Origin: Bradyrhizobium sp. B097
GTDB taxonomy: Bacteria; Pseudomonadota; Alphaproteobacteria; Rhizobiales; Xanthobacteraceae
Assembly (NCBI RefSeq): GCF_038957035.1
Contig: NZ_CP152412.1
Coordinates: 7,436,501-7,500,500, forward strand
DNA: 64,000 nt
Reading direction: 5' to 3'
Notes under the pieces: model-generated
What the model saw: only the letters and a program-made list of their open reading frames with translations
The model's database searches: none
Told to the model about the DNA's origin: nothing
Translations under genes and position numbers: made by a program
In this document: positions 1 to 9,058 of the stretch, one piece after another
How the letters are laid out: every line of letters begins with the position of its first letter
Position numbering within the stretch: position 1 is the first letter of the stretch

Positions 1-121
1 TGCCGAGACCTACAGAGACTTACCTCTACGATGGCGATGATGCCCCATGGGCAAGACCTCATCATCATCCCGAGGTCAATACAAACTGGCCTAGCCACTT
101 AGACGTGGCAAGCTCGCCGGC

Positions 122-1369
122 TCACGAGAACAGCTGCCGCGCCTTGATGAGCGCCAGCACGAGCGTATCAATCTCTTCACATGTGTTGTAAAGTCCGAAA
201 GATGCGCGGCACGTCGCCAGCACGCCGAAGCGCTCGAGCAGCGGCATCGCGCAATGGCTCCCCGCCCGAACCGCTACTCCGGCACGGTCGATGACGGTGG
301 CGATATCATGCGCATGCGCGCCTTTCATATCAAAGGAGATGACCGGCCCCTTCTCGGCCGTCGTCCCGATCATGCGCACGGAGTTGATGTCCCCCAGCTT
401 CTCCTGCGCGTAAGCGAGCAGCGCGTTCTCGTGCTTGCGAATCCGCTCCTTGCCTATTGAATTGATGTAATCCACAGCCGCCCCCAAACCGATCGCCTCG
501 ACGATCGGCGGCGTACCTGCCTCGAACCGGTGCGGCGGACCACCATAGATGACGCCCGCACGCGAGACCTGACGGATCATCTCGCCGCCACCGTTGAAGG
601 GCGGCATCGATGCCAGATGCTCAGACTTGCCGTAAAGCACGCCGATCCCGGTCGGACCATAGAGTTTGTGGCCTGTCATCACGTAGAAATCGCAATCGAT
701 GTTGCAGACGTCGACGGTCAGATGGACGCATCCTTGCGAGCCGTCGACCAGCACCGGGATACCACGCGCATGTGCGATCCTCACGACGTCTTTGACCGGC
801 AGGACGGTACCTAGCACGTTCGACATCTGGGTGATCGCAACCATCTTGGTGCGCGGGGTCAGGAGCCGCTCAAATGCATCGAGCAGGAAGTTGCCGTCGT
901 CATCCACTGGCGCCCATTTGATGACTGCGCCGAGCCGTTCCCTTAGAAAATGCCACGGTACGATATTGGAGTGGTGTTCCATAATAGACAGAACGATCTC
1001 ATCACCCGGGGTGATGCGTTCACGGCCAAAGGTCTGGGCGACCAGATTGATGGCCTCCGTGGCGCTGCGGGTGAAGACGATCTCCTCGTTTAGATGTGCG
1101 TTCACAAATCGCGCCACCTTGGTACGGGCACCTTCATACGCCTCGGTCGCCGCGTTAGCGAGGTAGTGCAGGCCACGATGTACGTTGGCATACTCGCTGG
1201 AATACACCTGCATCATACGGTCAAGCACCGCCTTCGGCTTTTGCGCGGATGCAGCGTTATCGAGGTAAACAAGCGGCTTGCCGTACACCGTCATGGCCAG
1301 CGCAGGAAAGTCCGTACGCAGACGGTTGACCTCGTAACGACCATTGCTAATCGCGGGATGCACGCTCAT
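122..1369 (-). CDS. sufS: Cysteine desulfurase SufS
   Basis: PLP-dependent cysteine desulfurase of the group II (SufS/CsdB) type, 415 aa, which takes sulfur from L-cysteine for iron-sulfur cluster assembly in the cytoplasm. The PLP lysine sits in TGHKLYGP (K235), the histidine pair in MEHHSNIVPWH (about 130-140), and the catalytic cysteine in RAGSHCAMP (C373), which is the SufS rather than the NifS/IscS arrangement. Its ATG overlaps the sufD stop by 4 bases, so it is the last gene of fdxN-sufBCDS. SufE, the usual partner, is not seen in the window. A nifS-like role is possible because of the nif-type promoter upstream of the operon, but that is inference. Confidence 0.93.
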   Translation of the reverse strand: MSVHPAISNGRYEVNRLRTDFPALAMTVYGKPLVYLDNAASAQKPKAVLDRMMQVYSSEYANVHRGLHYLANAATEAYEGARTKVARFVNAHLNEEIVFTRSATEAINLVAQTFGRERITPGDEIVLSIMEHHSNIVPWHFLRERLGAVIKWAPVDDDGNFLLDAFERLLTPRTKMVAITQMSNVLGTVLPVKDVVRIAHARGIPVLVDGSQGCVHLTVDVCNIDCDFYVMTGHKLYGPTGIGVLYGKSEHLASMPPFNGGGEMIRQVSRAGVIYGGPPHRFEAGTPPIVEAIGLGAAVDYINSIGKERIRKHENALLAYAQEKLGDINSVRMIGTTAEKGPVISFDMKGAHAHDIATVIDRAGVAVRAGSHCAMPLLERFGVLATCRASFGLYNTCEEIDTLVLALIKARQLFS

Positions 1370-2688
1370 CGCCGCGCCTGCAGCCAGTGTTCAGCTTGAA
1401 CGGTCACAAAATCGCGTAGATTCTCGGCGGCGATCTCCTCAATCGGCTCGCCAAGGAACGCCTTTATCAGCAGTGCCTGCGCATCCTTCTCGGATAGACC
1501 CCGAGCGAGCAGATAGAATACGAGAGTGCCATCCAGCGAGCCTGATGTCGATCCGTGGCCGCAGGTCACGTCGTCAGCCAAGATTTCAAGTTCTGGCTTA
1601 TTGTCCGCCTCGGCCTGGTCGGACAGAAGCAGCGCGCGCGTCGTCAGCGTGGCGTGCGTCTTCTGCGCGGCGGGACGAACGACGATTCGGCCCTGGAACA
1701 CCGAGCGGCCGCAATCATCGACGACCGCGCGGAACTTCTCCCGACTGCTGCAATGTGGTGCGGCATGGTCGACGACGATTGTCGTATCGGCGTGCTGCTT
1801 TTCCCTGAGAAGATTGATCCCGTTCGCCGAGAGCTTGGATCCTTCGCCGGCCAGCGTGACGAATCCCTGATAGCGACTGATGGAACCGCTGCAGGTCATG
1901 TTGAAGAGATTGAGCTTCGCCCTGGCGCCGACTGCGATGATTCCCGACGAGATGTTCACGGCGTCAGCGGCATCGGCTGCCACCCGGATATGCGAAAGGC
2001 TCGCCTCGTCACCAACCAGGACGATGATCGCATCGTTGGTTTGATAACCGCTCGCGCCTTCAGCCGAAACGAACGTTTCCACCACAGCCGCATGCGCCCC
2101 TTCATCGAGCTGCACATAGGACCGCGTAAAGTTGGACACCGACAATCCGGTTGCTACGTGAACGATCTGAATCGGACGCTTCACCGCATGGCCCTCAGCA
2201 ACCGTTATCACCAGGCCATCGGTCGCCATTGCGGCATTGAGCGAGATCACCGCATCAGTCGTCGTCGACAGCACCAGACCCGCTATCGCGCTATTGGCCG
2301 AGTTCTCCAGAACCTCACGCAACGACCGCACATTGACCCCATTCTCCAGCCTGCCGGCGTCGGATAGCTCAGGCGCGAATATGCCATCCACCAAAACGAG
2401 TTTGACCGCCTGATCGGCAGCCGCTTGTTTGGCCGACGTCTGCGCGCGCACCAGCGCAGCTGCGTCCGGTCGCGGAGCGAGTGGCAGTACCTCGCCGATC
2501 AGGGCGCGCAGATCGGTGTATTTCCAAGCCTCCATACGCCGATGCGGGAGGCCGGCACGCTCATAGGCCTCGAATGCCCTTGCACGGATACGGGCGACAG
2601 GGCCTGTGCCAGGCAGGCGTCCATGCGCCGCGGCGAAGACATTCCCCATTAGGCGTCCGGCGCCGGCTTTGGCTAAAACCTGGTTCAT
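1366..2688 (-). CDS. sufD: Fe-S cluster assembly protein SufD
   Basis: SufD scaffold subunit of the SufBC2D complex, about 440 aa from the internal ATG (MNQVLAKAG), the usual family length. The N-terminal part carries the conserved MEAWKYTDLR sequence and the C-terminal half has the beta-helix core with a QAEADNKPELEI stretch and the DVTCGHGSTSGSLD segment near the C-terminus, both typical of SufD. The frame stays open 17 codons further upstream, but the later ATG gives the usual family start. It lies 19 bases after sufC and overlaps sufS by 4 bases, so it is co-transcribed. Confidence 0.92.
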   Translation of the reverse strand: MNQVLAKAGAGRLMGNVFAAAHGRLPGTGPVARIRARAFEAYERAGLPHRRMEAWKYTDLRALIGEVLPLAPRPDAAALVRAQTSAKQAAADQAVKLVLVDGIFAPELSDAGRLENGVNVRSLREVLENSANSAIAGLVLSTTTDAVISLNAAMATDGLVITVAEGHAVKRPIQIVHVATGLSVSNFTRSYVQLDEGAHAAVVETFVSAEGASGYQTNDAIIVLVGDEASLSHIRVAADAADAVNISSGIIAVGARAKLNLFNMTCSGSISRYQGFVTLAGEGSKLSANGINLLREKQHADTTIVVDHAAPHCSSREKFRAVVDDCGRSVFQGRIVVRPAAQKTHATLTTRALLLSDQAEADNKPELEILADDVTCGHGSTSGSLDGTLVFYLLARGLSEKDAQALLIKAFLGEPIEEIAAENLRDFVTVQAEHWLQARR

Positions 2689-2707
2689 CAGGAAATTCCT
2701 TGAGCCG

Positions 2708-3460
2708 TCAGGCCGCGTCCTCGAATTGGGCGTAGCCACAAGCCTCGAGCTCCAGCGCGAGTTCTTTACTGCCGCTCTTCACCACCCGGCCCTTCGACAT
2801 CACGTGCACGACATCGGGCACGATGTAGTTGAGCAGCCGCTGATAGTGGGTGATCACGACCATCGCGCGCTCCGGCGAGCGCAGCGCGTTGACGCCGTCG
2901 GCGGCAATCCGCAGCGCGTCGATATCGAGGCCGGAGTCTATCTCGTCCAGGATGCACAGACTCGGCTCGAACAGCGCCATCTGCAAAATCTCGTTGCGCT
3001 TCTTCTCGCCGCCGGAAAATCCGACATTGACGCCGCGCTTGAGCATGTCCTGTGGGATGTTGAGCGACTTGGCGACCTCGCGGACCTTTTTCAGAAATTC
3101 GGGGGTGGAGAATTCCTGTTGGGCGCGCGCCTTGCGCTGGGTGTTCAGCGCGGTGCGCAGGAAGTTCATGGTGGTCACGCCGGGGATCTCGACCGGATAC
3201 TGGAACGCCAGGAACACGCCCTTAGCGGCCCGCTCATTGGCCTCCATCTCCAGGAGGTTCTCGCCCTTGAATAGGATTTGTCCGCTGGTGACCTCGTAGC
3301 CCGGCTTGCCGGCGATGACTTGAGAGAGCGTCGATTTGCCGGAGCCATTCGGCCCCATGATCGCGTGCACCTCACCCGCATTGATCGTAAGATCCAGGCC
3401 GCGAATAATTTCGCGGTCCTCGACATCAACATGCAAATCTCGGACTTCGAGTAGCGCCAT
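2708..3460 (-). CDS. sufC: Fe-S assembly ATPase SufC
   Basis: ABC-type ATPase of the SUF system, 250 aa, driving cluster assembly on SufBD in the cytoplasm. Walker A is GPNGSGKST, the ABC signature region is FSGGEKKRNEI, and the Walker B segment is LCILDEIDSGLD, the SufC-specific form. The start at MALLEVRDLH was chosen because it gives the normal SufC length; nine extra in-frame codons lie upstream. It sits 71 bases downstream of sufB and 19 bases upstream of sufD in one operon. Confidence 0.95.
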   Translation of the reverse strand: MALLEVRDLHVDVEDREIIRGLDLTINAGEVHAIMGPNGSGKSTLSQVIAGKPGYEVTSGQILFKGENLLEMEANERAAKGVFLAFQYPVEIPGVTTMNFLRTALNTQRKARAQQEFSTPEFLKKVREVAKSLNIPQDMLKRGVNVGFSGGEKKRNEILQMALFEPSLCILDEIDSGLDIDALRIAADGVNALRSPERAMVVITHYQRLLNYIVPDVVHVMSKGRVVKSGSKELALELEACGYAQFEDAA

Positions 3461-3531
3461 TCTGATCTGATCCCTGAAATGCGTCATCCGGAACGGCGAG
3501 CCGTATTCGGGAGGGCTCGCGGGACGTTTAG

Positions 3532-5028
3532 TTATCCAACAGATCCCTCGAGCGAGATCGAGATCAACTTCTGTGCCTCCACCGCGAATTCCATTGGCAG
3601 TTTTTGCAGAACGTCCTTCGCGAAGCCGTTGACGACGAGGCCGACGGCCTGCTGCTCGCTTAAGCCTCTGTGCACGCAGTAGAACAGCACATCCTCGGAA
3701 ATCTTCGACGTCGTCGCCTCATGCTCGAGTATCGCCGAGGCGTTCTTGGCCTCGACATAGGGGACGGTGTGAGCGCCGCATTTGTCGCCGATCAGGAGCG
3801 AATCGCAGGCGGTGTAGTTGCGTGCGCCGGTGGCTTTACGGTGCGCACTGACGAGGCCGCGATAGGTGTTCTGCGATTTGCCGGCGGCGATGCCCTTGGA
3901 GATGATCCGGCTCGACGTGTTCTTGCCGAGGTGGATCATCTTGGTGCCGCTATCGACCTGCTGGAAGCCGTTCGAGATCGCGATCGAGTAGAACTCGCCG
4001 CTCGAATTGTCGCCGCGCAGGATGCAGCTCGGATATTTCCAGGTGATCGCCGAACCGGTCTCGACCTGGGTCCAGGAGATCTTGGAATTCCGGCCGCGGC
4101 AGTCGCCGCGCTTGGTGACGAAATTGTAGATGCCGCCCTTGCCCTCGGAATTGCCGGGGTACCAGTTCTGCACCGTCGAATACTTGATCTCGGCGTCGTC
4201 AAGCGTGACCAGCTCGACCACCGCGGCATGCAGCTGGTTCTCGTCGCGCTGCGGCGCGGTGCAGCCTTCGAGATAGGAGACGTAGGAGCCCTTGTCGGCG
4301 ATGATCAGCGTGCGCTCGAACTGGCCGGTGTTGCGCTCGTTGATGCGGAAATAGGTCGACAGCTCCATCGGGCAACGCACGCCCGGCGGCACGTAAACGA
4401 ACGAGCCGTCGGAGAACACCGCCGAGTTCAGCGTCGCGAAGTAATTGTCCGTGGTCGGCACCACGGTGCCGAGATATTTCTGCACCAGCTCGGGATGCTC
4501 GCGGATCGCCTCCGAGATCGGCATGAAGATCACGCCGGCCGCCTTCAGCTCCTTCTGGAAGGTGGTCGCCACCGACACCGAATCGAACACGGCGTCGACC
4601 GCGATCTTGCGGCTGGGCGACGGCGCGCCGCCGGGCGGCGGCTCGACGCCTTCGAGGATCGCAACCTCGCGCAAGGGAATGCCGAGCTTCTCGTAGGTCT
4701 TGAGGATTTCCGGATCGATCTCGTCGATCGAGGACAGCGTCTTCTTCGGCTTCGGCGCCGCGTAGTAGTAGATGTCCTGATAGTCGATCTTCGGATAGTT
4801 GACGCGCGCCCAGGTCGGCTCGGTCATGGTCAGCCAGCGGCGATACGCCTCCAGGCGCCATTCCAGCATCCAAGCCGGCTCATTCTTCTTTGCAGAGATG
4901 AAGCGGACGGTGTCTTCCGACAGCCCCTTCGGGGCCTTGTCGGACTCGATCTGCGTCTCAAACCCATATCGATACTGGTCGACGTCGATGCGCCGGACGC
5001 GCTCGACCGTCTCATGTACAGCTACCAT
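3532..5028 (-). CDS. sufB: Fe-S cluster assembly protein SufB
   Basis: SufB scaffold subunit, about 498 aa from [11 protein letters not shown], the normal length. Recognisable SufB segments are [17 protein letters not shown] near the N-terminus, [19 protein letters not shown] in the middle, and the C-terminal core with [21 protein letters not shown] and the [15 protein letters not shown] cysteine region. Base composition is visibly more GC-rich at third positions than the surrounding intergenic DNA. A reading frame with a good ribosome site (5022..5204) ends inside the sufB start, so sufB may be translationally coupled to it. A longer in-frame start (GTG) exists at 5157 but adds sequence not expected for SufB. 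Confidence 0.95.
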   Translation of the reverse strand: MVAVHETVERVRRIDVDQYRYGFETQIESDKAPKGLSEDTVRFISAKKNEPAWMLEWRLEAYRRWLTMTEPTWARVNYPKIDYQDIYYYAAPKPKKTLSSIDEIDPEILKTYEKLGIPLREVAILEGVEPPPGGAPSPSRKIAVDAVFDSVSVATTFQKELKAAGVIFMPISEAIREHPELVQKYLGTVVPTTDNYFATLNSAVFSDGSFVYVPPGVRCPMELSTYFRINERNTGQFERTLIIADKGSYVSYLEGCTAPQRDENQLHAAVVELVTLDDAEIKYSTVQNWYPGNSEGKGGIYNFVTKRGDCRGRNSKISWTQVETGSAITWKYPSCILRGDNSSGEFYSIAISNGFQQVDSGTKMIHLGKNTSSRIISKGIAAGKSQNTYRGLVSAHRKATGARNYTACDSLLIGDKCGAHTVPYVEAKNASAILEHEATTSKISEDVLFYCVHRGLSEQQAVGLVVNGFAKDVLQKLPMEFAVEAQKLISISLEGSVG

Positions 5029-5204
5029 TGCCCACTCCGCTCGCGCAAGGACGACTCCAGCCAGTTCCGCTCCGCCCTCTCCGAGCTGATCGCGCAAGTC
5101 TCGGCCAACTCGGGGCCAGCGAGCGAGAGAATCAGGCGTCGGATCCAAAAGACGCACGCCGTCGGTAGTGTCGTCATCATGCTTCGCGCCGGAGCCCCAC
5201 TCAT
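5022..5204 (-). CDS. Possible small ORF between fdxN and sufB
   Basis: A 60-codon frame that starts with ATG 7-9 bases after AAGGAG and ends with TAG just inside the sufB start (ATGGTAG), an arrangement that would couple its translation to sufB. The predicted peptide has no family I recognise and its residue mix (many Arg, Ser, Trp) is not convincing. A second open frame here runs straight into sufB, so the segment could instead be an untranslated leader. Confidence is low. Confidence 0.25.
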   Translation of the reverse strand: MSGAPARSMMTTLPTACVFWIRRLILSLAGPELAETCAISSERAERNWLESSLRERSGQW

Positions 5205-5214
5205 CAGCTACTCC

Positions 5215-5409
5215 TTATGTCGGCACGCAGGTCTCGGGCACCGGGCAAACGACGGCGCATTGCGGCGCGTCAAAATGCCCCTCACATTGGGTGCACTTGG
5301 TCGGATTGATCACATAGATGTCGTTCTTCAGGCTGATCGCGGCGTTGGGACATTCGAACTCACACGCACCGCAGACGGTGCACTGGGACGCGATTATCTT
5401 GTAGGCCAT
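5215..5409 (-). CDS. fdxN: 2[4Fe-4S] ferredoxin, nif-associated FdxN type
   Basis: A 64-aa bacterial-type ferredoxin, cytoplasmic electron carrier. Two cysteine clusters are visible, [11 protein letters not shown] at residues 9-19 and C-x2-C-x8-C-x3-C from about 39 to 54, with the longer insertion in the second cluster that is usual for FdxN/FrxA proteins encoded beside nifB. The start at [10 protein letters not shown] gives the family length; the open frame continues far upstream without support. It is the first gene of the suf operon (sufB begins 187 bases later) and lies directly behind a sigma-54-like promoter and a NifA-type upstream site, which agrees with a role in electron supply during nitrogen fixation. 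Confidence 0.9.
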   Translation of the reverse strand: MAYKIIASQCTVCGACEFECPNAAISLKNDIYVINPTKCTQCEGHFDAPQCAVVCPVPETCVPT

Positions 5410-5452
5410 TACTGCGATTCCATAAGCAGAAGGTGCGGGACGGTTTCTTGCG

Positions 5453-5468
5453 TTCAAGTCTTGTGCCA
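5453..5468 (-). promoter_or_regulatory. Sigma-54-like -24/-12 promoter of fdxN-suf
   Basis: Read on the minus strand the sequence is TGGCACAAGACTTGAA, matching the sigma-54 consensus TGGCAC-N5-TTGC except that the -12 GC is GA. It lies 44 bases upstream of the fdxN ATG and about 70 bases downstream of a TGT-N10-ACA site. The one mismatch at the -12 dinucleotide is a real weakness, so this is a probable but not certain NifA/RpoN promoter. Confidence 0.6.
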
Positions 5469-5530
5469 AAGAGCCTAGGTTTGATTTGTCTCGGCTATTT
5501 TCCATAGCGCATGTCGTCGCCTCGACGGCG

Positions 5531-5546
5531 TGTCGCAAATTCTACA
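5531..5546 (-). promoter_or_regulatory. NifA upstream activator site upstream of fdxN
   Basis: A perfect TGT-N10-ACA palindrome centred about 78 bases upstream of the -24/-12 element, the spacing seen for NifA binding sites. Such a motif occurs by chance about once per 4 kb, so the support comes from its position relative to the promoter and to fdxN. Confidence 0.6.
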
Positions 5547-6047
5547 ATCGGCATCACAGTAGCTTGATCTCGATGCCGTGGTTTGAGCGCATCGTCGATC
5601 TGACGGCGGTCAGCCGACCAGGTGAACCGCGATCGCAGCCCCAGGGCGCCATCCTTCCCATTGCTGCGGTGGCGCGGCTACAATCAGGTCGCCCCGCCTC
5701 TTCCCAAGTGCTCCGCTGCTGCGTCAGGTCGCCCTGGCCCATTTTATTGGCTCTGCTCACCGGAACGACGGCGGATTCGGCGCGTCTCCACAACACGGCT
5801 AGAAACGGTCGCGGCGATCGCGCCAGATAAAGTCACACTCCGATCATCGCGGGCTCTCTGGGTGAGCGGCTGCACGCAATGTTCAATCCCCGCCGGCAAA
5901 CCTGCATTCAGGTGCCATGTGTGGGGCGAAAGTACATTGTTTCGCATCACGAGGACGACTGAAATCCAAGCGTGATCGTCTAGCGATCCCGGCTTCGCTC
6001 GGCGTTCCAAACAAATGCCAACTGCGCTGAGCGGGTTGATAGAGCCG
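5547..6047. other. Gene-poor stretch between fdxN promoter and ald terminator
   Basis: No convincing gene. Short frames on both strands lack recognisable motifs. Around 5917-5935 there is a copy of a motif that reads TGGCACCTGAAYGCAGG on the minus strand and recurs near 63302-63320, possibly a shared mobile-element end. Confidence 0.4.
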
Positions 6048-6073
6048 AAAAAAGGCCACCCCGAAGGGTGGCC
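6048..6073 (-). terminator. Rho-independent terminator after ald
   Basis: On the minus strand GGCCACCC and GGGTGGCC form a perfect 8-bp stem closed by a TTCG tetraloop and followed by six T residues. It lies about 40 bases past the ald stop codon, in the right orientation to end ald transcription. Confidence 0.9.
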
Positions 6074-6111
6074 CAAGTCAGGGAGGAAACGCCCCGTAAG
6101 GGCTTCTGGGA

Positions 6112-7224
6112 TCAGGCCGCAGCCTGTTCGATCGGTGAGAAGGGGAGCCCGAGGCTCTCGGCCACGGCCTTGTAAGTTAGCCGGCCCCGATGGACATTGA
6201 GTCCCGCGCGCAGATGCGGATTTTCGAGCACGGCGGAAAAACCCTTATTGGCCAGAGCCAGGCCAAACGGCAGCGTGGCGTTGTTCAGTGCCTCGCTCGA
6301 GGTCAGCGGCACGGCGCCGGGCATATTGGCCACGCAATAATGAATGACGCCATCCACTTCGTAAGTTGGATCAGCGTGAGTAGTTGGGTGCGATGTCTCA
6401 AAGCAGCCGCCCTGATCGATAGCGACGTCCACGATCACGGCCCTCTTACGCATCGAACTCAGCATGCCCCGCCGGACTAGCTTCGGCGCGCTCGCACCTG
6501 GAACGAGCACCGCCCCAATCACCACATCGGCCGCAAATACCTCCTCCTCCACCGAGCCGATGGTCGAGAACCTGGTCCGAACGCGCCCTTCAAATAGCTC
6601 ATCCAGCTCGCGGAGCCGGGGTATCGAGCGGTCGACGATGGTGACCTCTGCGCCCAAACCGATCGCCATGCGCGCCGCATGCGTACCAACGACGCCACCT
6701 CCAATCACCACGATCCGAGCCGGCTGAACGCCCGGCACCCCACCGATCAACAGCCCTCGTCCGCCTGCACTCCGCTTCAGGGCGCTACCCGCCGCTTCGA
6801 TCGCAAGTCTACCCGCGACCTCGCTCATCGGTGCCAGCAGTGGAAGACCACCATGCGCATCAGTTACGGTCTCATAGGCGATCGCAGTGCATCCGGATTT
6901 TAGGAGCCCCTTGGCCTGCTCCGGATCCGGGGCCAGATGCAGATAAGTGAAGAGGATCTGGCTCTCCCGCAGCTGGCTCCATTCGGACGGCTGAGGCTCC
7001 TTAACCTTTACGATCATCTCGCTCGATGCGAATACCTCAACTGCGGAAGCTAGAATCGTTGCGCCGGCGTTGCGGTAATCGTCGTCGGTTGCACCAATGC
7101 CCGCGCCAGCATTGGTCTCGATCATCACGCGGTGGCCCGCGGCCACGTATTCGCGAACAGCTCCAGGGGTAAGGCCCACGCGATATTCGTCCGCCTTGAT
7201 TTCCTTGGGAACTCCGACCTTCAT
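6112..7224 (-). CDS. ald: Alanine dehydrogenase
   Basis: NAD-dependent L-alanine dehydrogenase, 370 aa, interconverting alanine and pyruvate plus ammonium. It begins MKVGVPKEIKADEYRVGLTP, the classic family N-terminus with the pyruvate-binding Arg and Lys; the catalytic Lys/His region is VKVKEPQPSEW and FTYLHLAPD; the Rossmann fold carries GGGVVGTHAA (about 175-185). The ATG used has a GGGAG ribosome site 7 bases away; the open frame upstream lacks homology. It is a single gene with its own terminator between the suf and hyp blocks. In bacteroids this enzyme is known to make alanine from fixed ammonium, so its place in a symbiosis island is of interest. Confidence 0.95.
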   Translation of the reverse strand: MKVGVPKEIKADEYRVGLTPGAVREYVAAGHRVMIETNAGAGIGATDDDYRNAGATILASAVEVFASSEMIVKVKEPQPSEWSQLRESQILFTYLHLAPDPEQAKGLLKSGCTAIAYETVTDAHGGLPLLAPMSEVAGRLAIEAAGSALKRSAGGRGLLIGGVPGVQPARIVVIGGGVVGTHAARMAIGLGAEVTIVDRSIPRLRELDELFEGRVRTRFSTIGSVEEEVFAADVVIGAVLVPGASAPKLVRRGMLSSMRKRAVIVDVAIDQGGCFETSHPTTHADPTYEVDGVIHYCVANMPGAVPLTSSEALNNATLPFGLALANKGFSAVLENPHLRAGLNVHRGRLTYKAVAESLGLPFSPIEQAAA

Positions 7225-8011
7225 TTGAAAACTCCCTGCCCGGAGAGCTTTTCTAATCGGAAGAGCGCAGCGATATTGCGACGCAGGCGCGCAAATGGCG
7301 CAGGAATTCGGCGATCTTTGACCAACGGCGCAGGATTCAAACAAACAGATACTGCGCGGATTGAATGACCACTCTGAGCTTAACCATCGTTCCCTCCGCG
7401 GCCGACGTCTTGATAACGTCTACTGAATTACCTTCCGCGGCGATGACAATGGGCCTTCCGCTCAGAGCGAACGTATCCTCACCTCATTGCCTGCGAATCA
7501 CGCGTTGGCTATACGCGAGGTCCATGACTGCATAGAACCTTGGTGGTCAGTCCGTTCTCCCGAGCCGCCTAGACCCAGGAGGGGAGATCGCGAGTCTCTG
7601 ATCTCAAAGCTGCTCTTGTGCAACAGTAGGCCCAAAATCAAGCGGCACGATGCAAGTCGAAGCCTTGTAAAGAGGCTTGTAGGAGCGGCCTACGCCTCCC
7701 TTCAGCCTTGGAGTGGCAAGTGGGAGCAACGACTTTGCCTGGGTTGAGCCACCGCGAGCTGCGCGATGGCATAAGTCGTTTCGGATTGGGTTCTCGGGTC
7801 GTGGAAAAGCTAACAACGAAAACCAAGCCTTGCCGAATTTCGTGACGAGTGAACATCGCAGCCTGCCAGTTGAGCAGGACCGGCCGCAAATTTTAGGCTC
7901 GTTTGTCGGTGCTGATGGCTAATGACCATTGATCTCAAATTTGGTTTCCCAAAACTCGGAAGATGCGCATGCATGACGCCTTCATGCCCGCCGCAAATGG
8001 GCGCGACGTGT
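7225..8011. other. Intergenic region between ald and hypE
   Basis: About 790 bases with no convincing gene. Minus-strand frames at 7604-7889 give peptides that look like decayed insertion-sequence coding DNA but I cannot name the family. A small inverted pair, AACGACTT near 7728 and AAGTCGTT near 7774, is present. The ald promoter must lie in its left part and the end of the hyp transcript in its right part. Confidence 0.4.
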
Positions 8012-9058
8012 TCAACAGATCCGTGGCAATTGTTCGCCCGACAACCAATCGACAATTCGTCCGCCGCCGAAACCGGTCGCCATCTGCACAAATTTGTGAT
8101 CGTCAGCTACCGCCTCACCAATATCAGCTGCATCACATCCGAGCGGATGCGCCTTCATGGCTGCGAGCACGGCATCGGCCAAATCGGGCGCGACGATCGC
8201 AACGAGCTTGCCCTCATTAGCGACATGGATCGGATCAAGCCCAAGGAGTTCGCAAGTGGCCGCAACCGCGGGCTTCACCGGAATGGCCGCTTCCTGCAGA
8301 CGGAACCCGAGTCCGGATTGATGCGCAATCTCGTTGAGGGAGGCCGCAAGACCGCCGCGCGTGGGGTCACGCATCACCCGGATGCCGCGGCCACCGGCCG
8401 CAACCATGACGGCTACAAGGTTATGCAGCGCTGCGGAATCCGAGACGATCTCGATTTGAAAGGCGACGTTGTGGCGCGTTGACATGATCGCCACCCCATG
8501 ATCGCCGAGGCTACCGGACACCAGGACACGGTCCCCGACTCTTGCTTTGTCGGCGGACAGATCGAGCCCATCGGCCAGAACCCCGATCCCGGTCGTGGAG
8601 ATGAACAGACCATCCGCCTTGCCGCGCTCGACGACCTTGGTGTCCCCAGTGATGATGTAAGCGCCGGCGCCGCGCGCCGCTTCGCCCATCGAATCCGCAA
8701 TCGTCTTCAGATCCGAAAACCGGAAACCTTCCTCGATGATGAAGCTGGCCGATAGATAGAGAGGACGCGCGCCGGCCATGACGACATCATTGATCGTGCC
8801 GTGCACAGCGAGTGATCCGATATTGCCGCCGGGAAAGAACAGCGGCGAAACCACATAGCTATCGGTCGTCATCACCATCCTGCCTGTCGTAACGTCAAAC
8901 GCCGACTGATCATTGCAGCGGGCGAGCCATTCATTGCCGAAGGCTTGGTGAAAAAGGCCCGAGATCAGCTGTGCCATGGCACGGCCCCCGGATCCGTGGG
9001 AAAGATCAACGCGTCCGTTCTCGAGGTCGAGCTTGCGTTGATCGGCCTTTACGCTCAT
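8012..9058 (-). CDS. hypE: Hydrogenase maturation protein HypE
   Basis: HypE, 348 aa, dehydrates the carbamoyl group on its C-terminal cysteine to the cyanide ligand of the NiFe active site. The N-terminus has LSHGSGGRAM, the ATP-binding part has TTDSYVVSPLFFPGGNIGSL, and a RDPTRGG segment follows. The protein ends exactly in PRIC, the conserved C-terminal tail that carries the thiocyanate. Its start overlaps the hypD stop by 4 bases. It is the last gene of the hup-hyp run, without hoxA or other hyp genes after it. Confidence 0.96.
   Translation of the reverse strand: MSVKADQRKLDLENGRVDLSHGSGGRAMAQLISGLFHQAFGNEWLARCNDQSAFDVTTGRMVMTTDSYVVSPLFFPGGNIGSLAVHGTINDVVMAGARPLYLSASFIIEEGFRFSDLKTIADSMGEAARGAGAYIITGDTKVVERGKADGLFISTTGIGVLADGLDLSADKARVGDRVLVSGSLGDHGVAIMSTRHNVAFQIEIVSDSAALHNLVAVMVAAGGRGIRVMRDPTRGGLAASLNEIAHQSGLGFRLQEAAIPVKPAVAATCELLGLDPIHVANEGKLVAIVAPDLADAVLAAMKAHPLGCDAADIGEAVADDHKFVQMATGFGGGRIVDWLSGEQLPRIC

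Noticed and set aside
1555..2367. 270-codon plus-strand frame in sufD
   Set aside because: Antisense to sufD; composition typical of a shadow frame.
3670..5478. 602-codon plus-strand open frame
   Set aside because: It is the opposite-strand shadow of sufB and fdxN, created by high GC at third positions; the His/Asp/Arg-rich product has no protein-like pattern.
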